Positions 63,364-64,000 of a stretch of DNA of 64,000 nucleotides are shown piece after piece; position 1 is the stretch's first letter; each line of letters starts with the position of its first letter. Source of the DNA: Sphingobium sp. JS3065 (GTDB lineage Bacteria > Pseudomonadota > Alphaproteobacteria > Sphingomonadales > Sphingomonadaceae); the NCBI RefSeq assembly GCF_026427355.1, contig NZ_CP102666.1:1-64000 (forward strand). Reading direction: 5' to 3'. The notes under the pieces were generated by a model, which saw only the letters and a list, made by a program, of their open reading frames with translations, searched no databases and was not told where the DNA came from. The position numbers were made by a program, and so were the translations under genes.

Positions 63364-63930
63364 ATTCCGATCCTTTGCGAAGGCCGAACCCTCCGTGCCA
63401 TCGTCTAGGGCAAAGTGACGCGCGTTTACAATCACATCTCCCCGTCATTGCGGGTTGCCGTAGCGTCTCGACGCAATGGAAGAGGGCGGTCGCGCGCGCA
63501 GATTGCCGCGCCCGGGAAGGGAAAGCCTGGCAGACGAACCATGCTCTAAAAGTTATGGGATTCTCGATATGCTGAGCGAGAAGTCGGATCCGGAGCTGCG
63601 GCTGGCACGATGTGCATAAGATCGGCAAGGAACGGGCATAGTGCTGGCAATAATGGGCGAGCTGGGGTGAATCGGGTGTGCTGACCGGCCATCAGCTGCG
63701 GCTCGTTTATGCAAGGTTAAGGTTGACCATGGCTATCCTGGGTTAATTTCCTCTTGGGACCGTTTTCGCCTTGTCCTCTCGAGCCGGTTGGCGATAGGGG
63801 GCGGGAGGCTATCTCGAGCAAAGAATTTCTGTTGAAGATCAAGGCTGTCGGAATTGTATCGGGACCAGGACGACCTCTTAACCATGTGCCGGACACGTGC
63901 GGGTTGGACGCGACGAGGCCGGTTTGAAGG
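63364..63930. other. Intergenic stretch at the right end
   Basis: About 570 bases with weak frames only. A possible fragment of the dispersed repeat (CCATGCTCT) lies at 63540-63548. No gene, RNA or origin feature is recognised. Confidence 0.4.
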
Positions 63931-64000
63931 ATGAAGAAGCAATTGGAAGGCGGGCTATTCGAGCGGACGGTGCGCTGGTTCTTTTGCCTTCAAGACGAAC
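63931..64000 (+). CDS. Possible start of a gene running off the window
   Basis: An ATG opens a frame MKKQLEGGLFERTVRWFFCL that continues past the window edge. The ribosome-binding match GAAGG touches the start codon, which is a poor spacing. With 23 codons visible no family can be named. Confidence 0.25.
   Translation, partial: MKKQLEGGLFERTVRWFFCLQDE

Overview
The window reads as a stretch of a large plasmid or chromid from a high-GC alphaproteobacterium, most likely a sphingomonad (Sphingomonadaceae). The main evidence is a complete replication and partition block near 28.8-33.4 kb: parA and parB overlapping by four bases, an RPA-type repA, ten iteron-like repeats and two copies of a 16-bp palindrome on either side of repA. 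The family assignment is inferred from the look of the proteins (EctC and EctD residue numbering identical to that known for Sphingopyxis, RPA-type RepA), not from a database search.

Layout. 0-9 kb is an osmotic-stress block on the plus strand: the end of ectB, ectC, ectD, two MFS carriers (one ProP-like), a YbdG-like MscS channel and a membrane PQQ-glucose dehydrogenase. 9-20 kb is mixed: an anion permease, exported proteins of unknown function, a receiver-only protein, a KdpD/KdpE-like pair without a Kdp pump, a Xre/RES toxin-antitoxin pair with a palindromic operator, a serine beta-lactamase-like protein, and small exported proteins (DUF4168, Rap1a-like, a lipoprotein). At 21.05-22.57 kb an IS3-family element sits exactly between a lytic transglycosylase gene and a short-chain dehydrogenase gene, both of which have lost their 5' ends. 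Catalase, a frameshifted AraC-type regulator and two putative protease-inhibitor proteins follow, then the replicon block and a DUF1612-like DNA-binding protein. 34.9-36.8 kb is decayed DNA with an IS256-family remnant.

From about 36.8 kb the window is devoted to surface structures and signalling. A plus-strand block holds a TpsB-type transporter, a 2-oxoglutarate oxygenase, a prepilin peptidase, a lipoprotein with a 22-unit Gly-Pro-Thr/Gly-Pro-Gly collagen tract, a degenerate EAL protein, an autotransporter-type barrel and an orphan ParB paralogue. Two ~103-bp copies of a dispersed repeat bracket this block. Then comes a 13-gene minus-strand Tad pilus operon, cpaB-cpaC-cpaE-cpaF-tadB-tadC-tadD-small exported protein-tadG-flp-tadE-(inactive cpaA)-response regulator. 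A second degenerate EAL protein, two sensor kinases and a receiver protein close the window.

The most interesting unexplained signal is a palindrome with core TTTTGCGTATACGCAAAA. It recurs with variations at four places between 38.6 and 58.6 kb, one directly upstream of the cpaB ribosome-binding site. Together with the orphan ParB paralogue in the same region this suggests a plasmid-encoded, VirB-like control circuit for Tad pili and surface adhesins. The collagen-like lipoprotein with a 2-oxoglutarate oxygenase about 1.7 kb away is a second candidate system.
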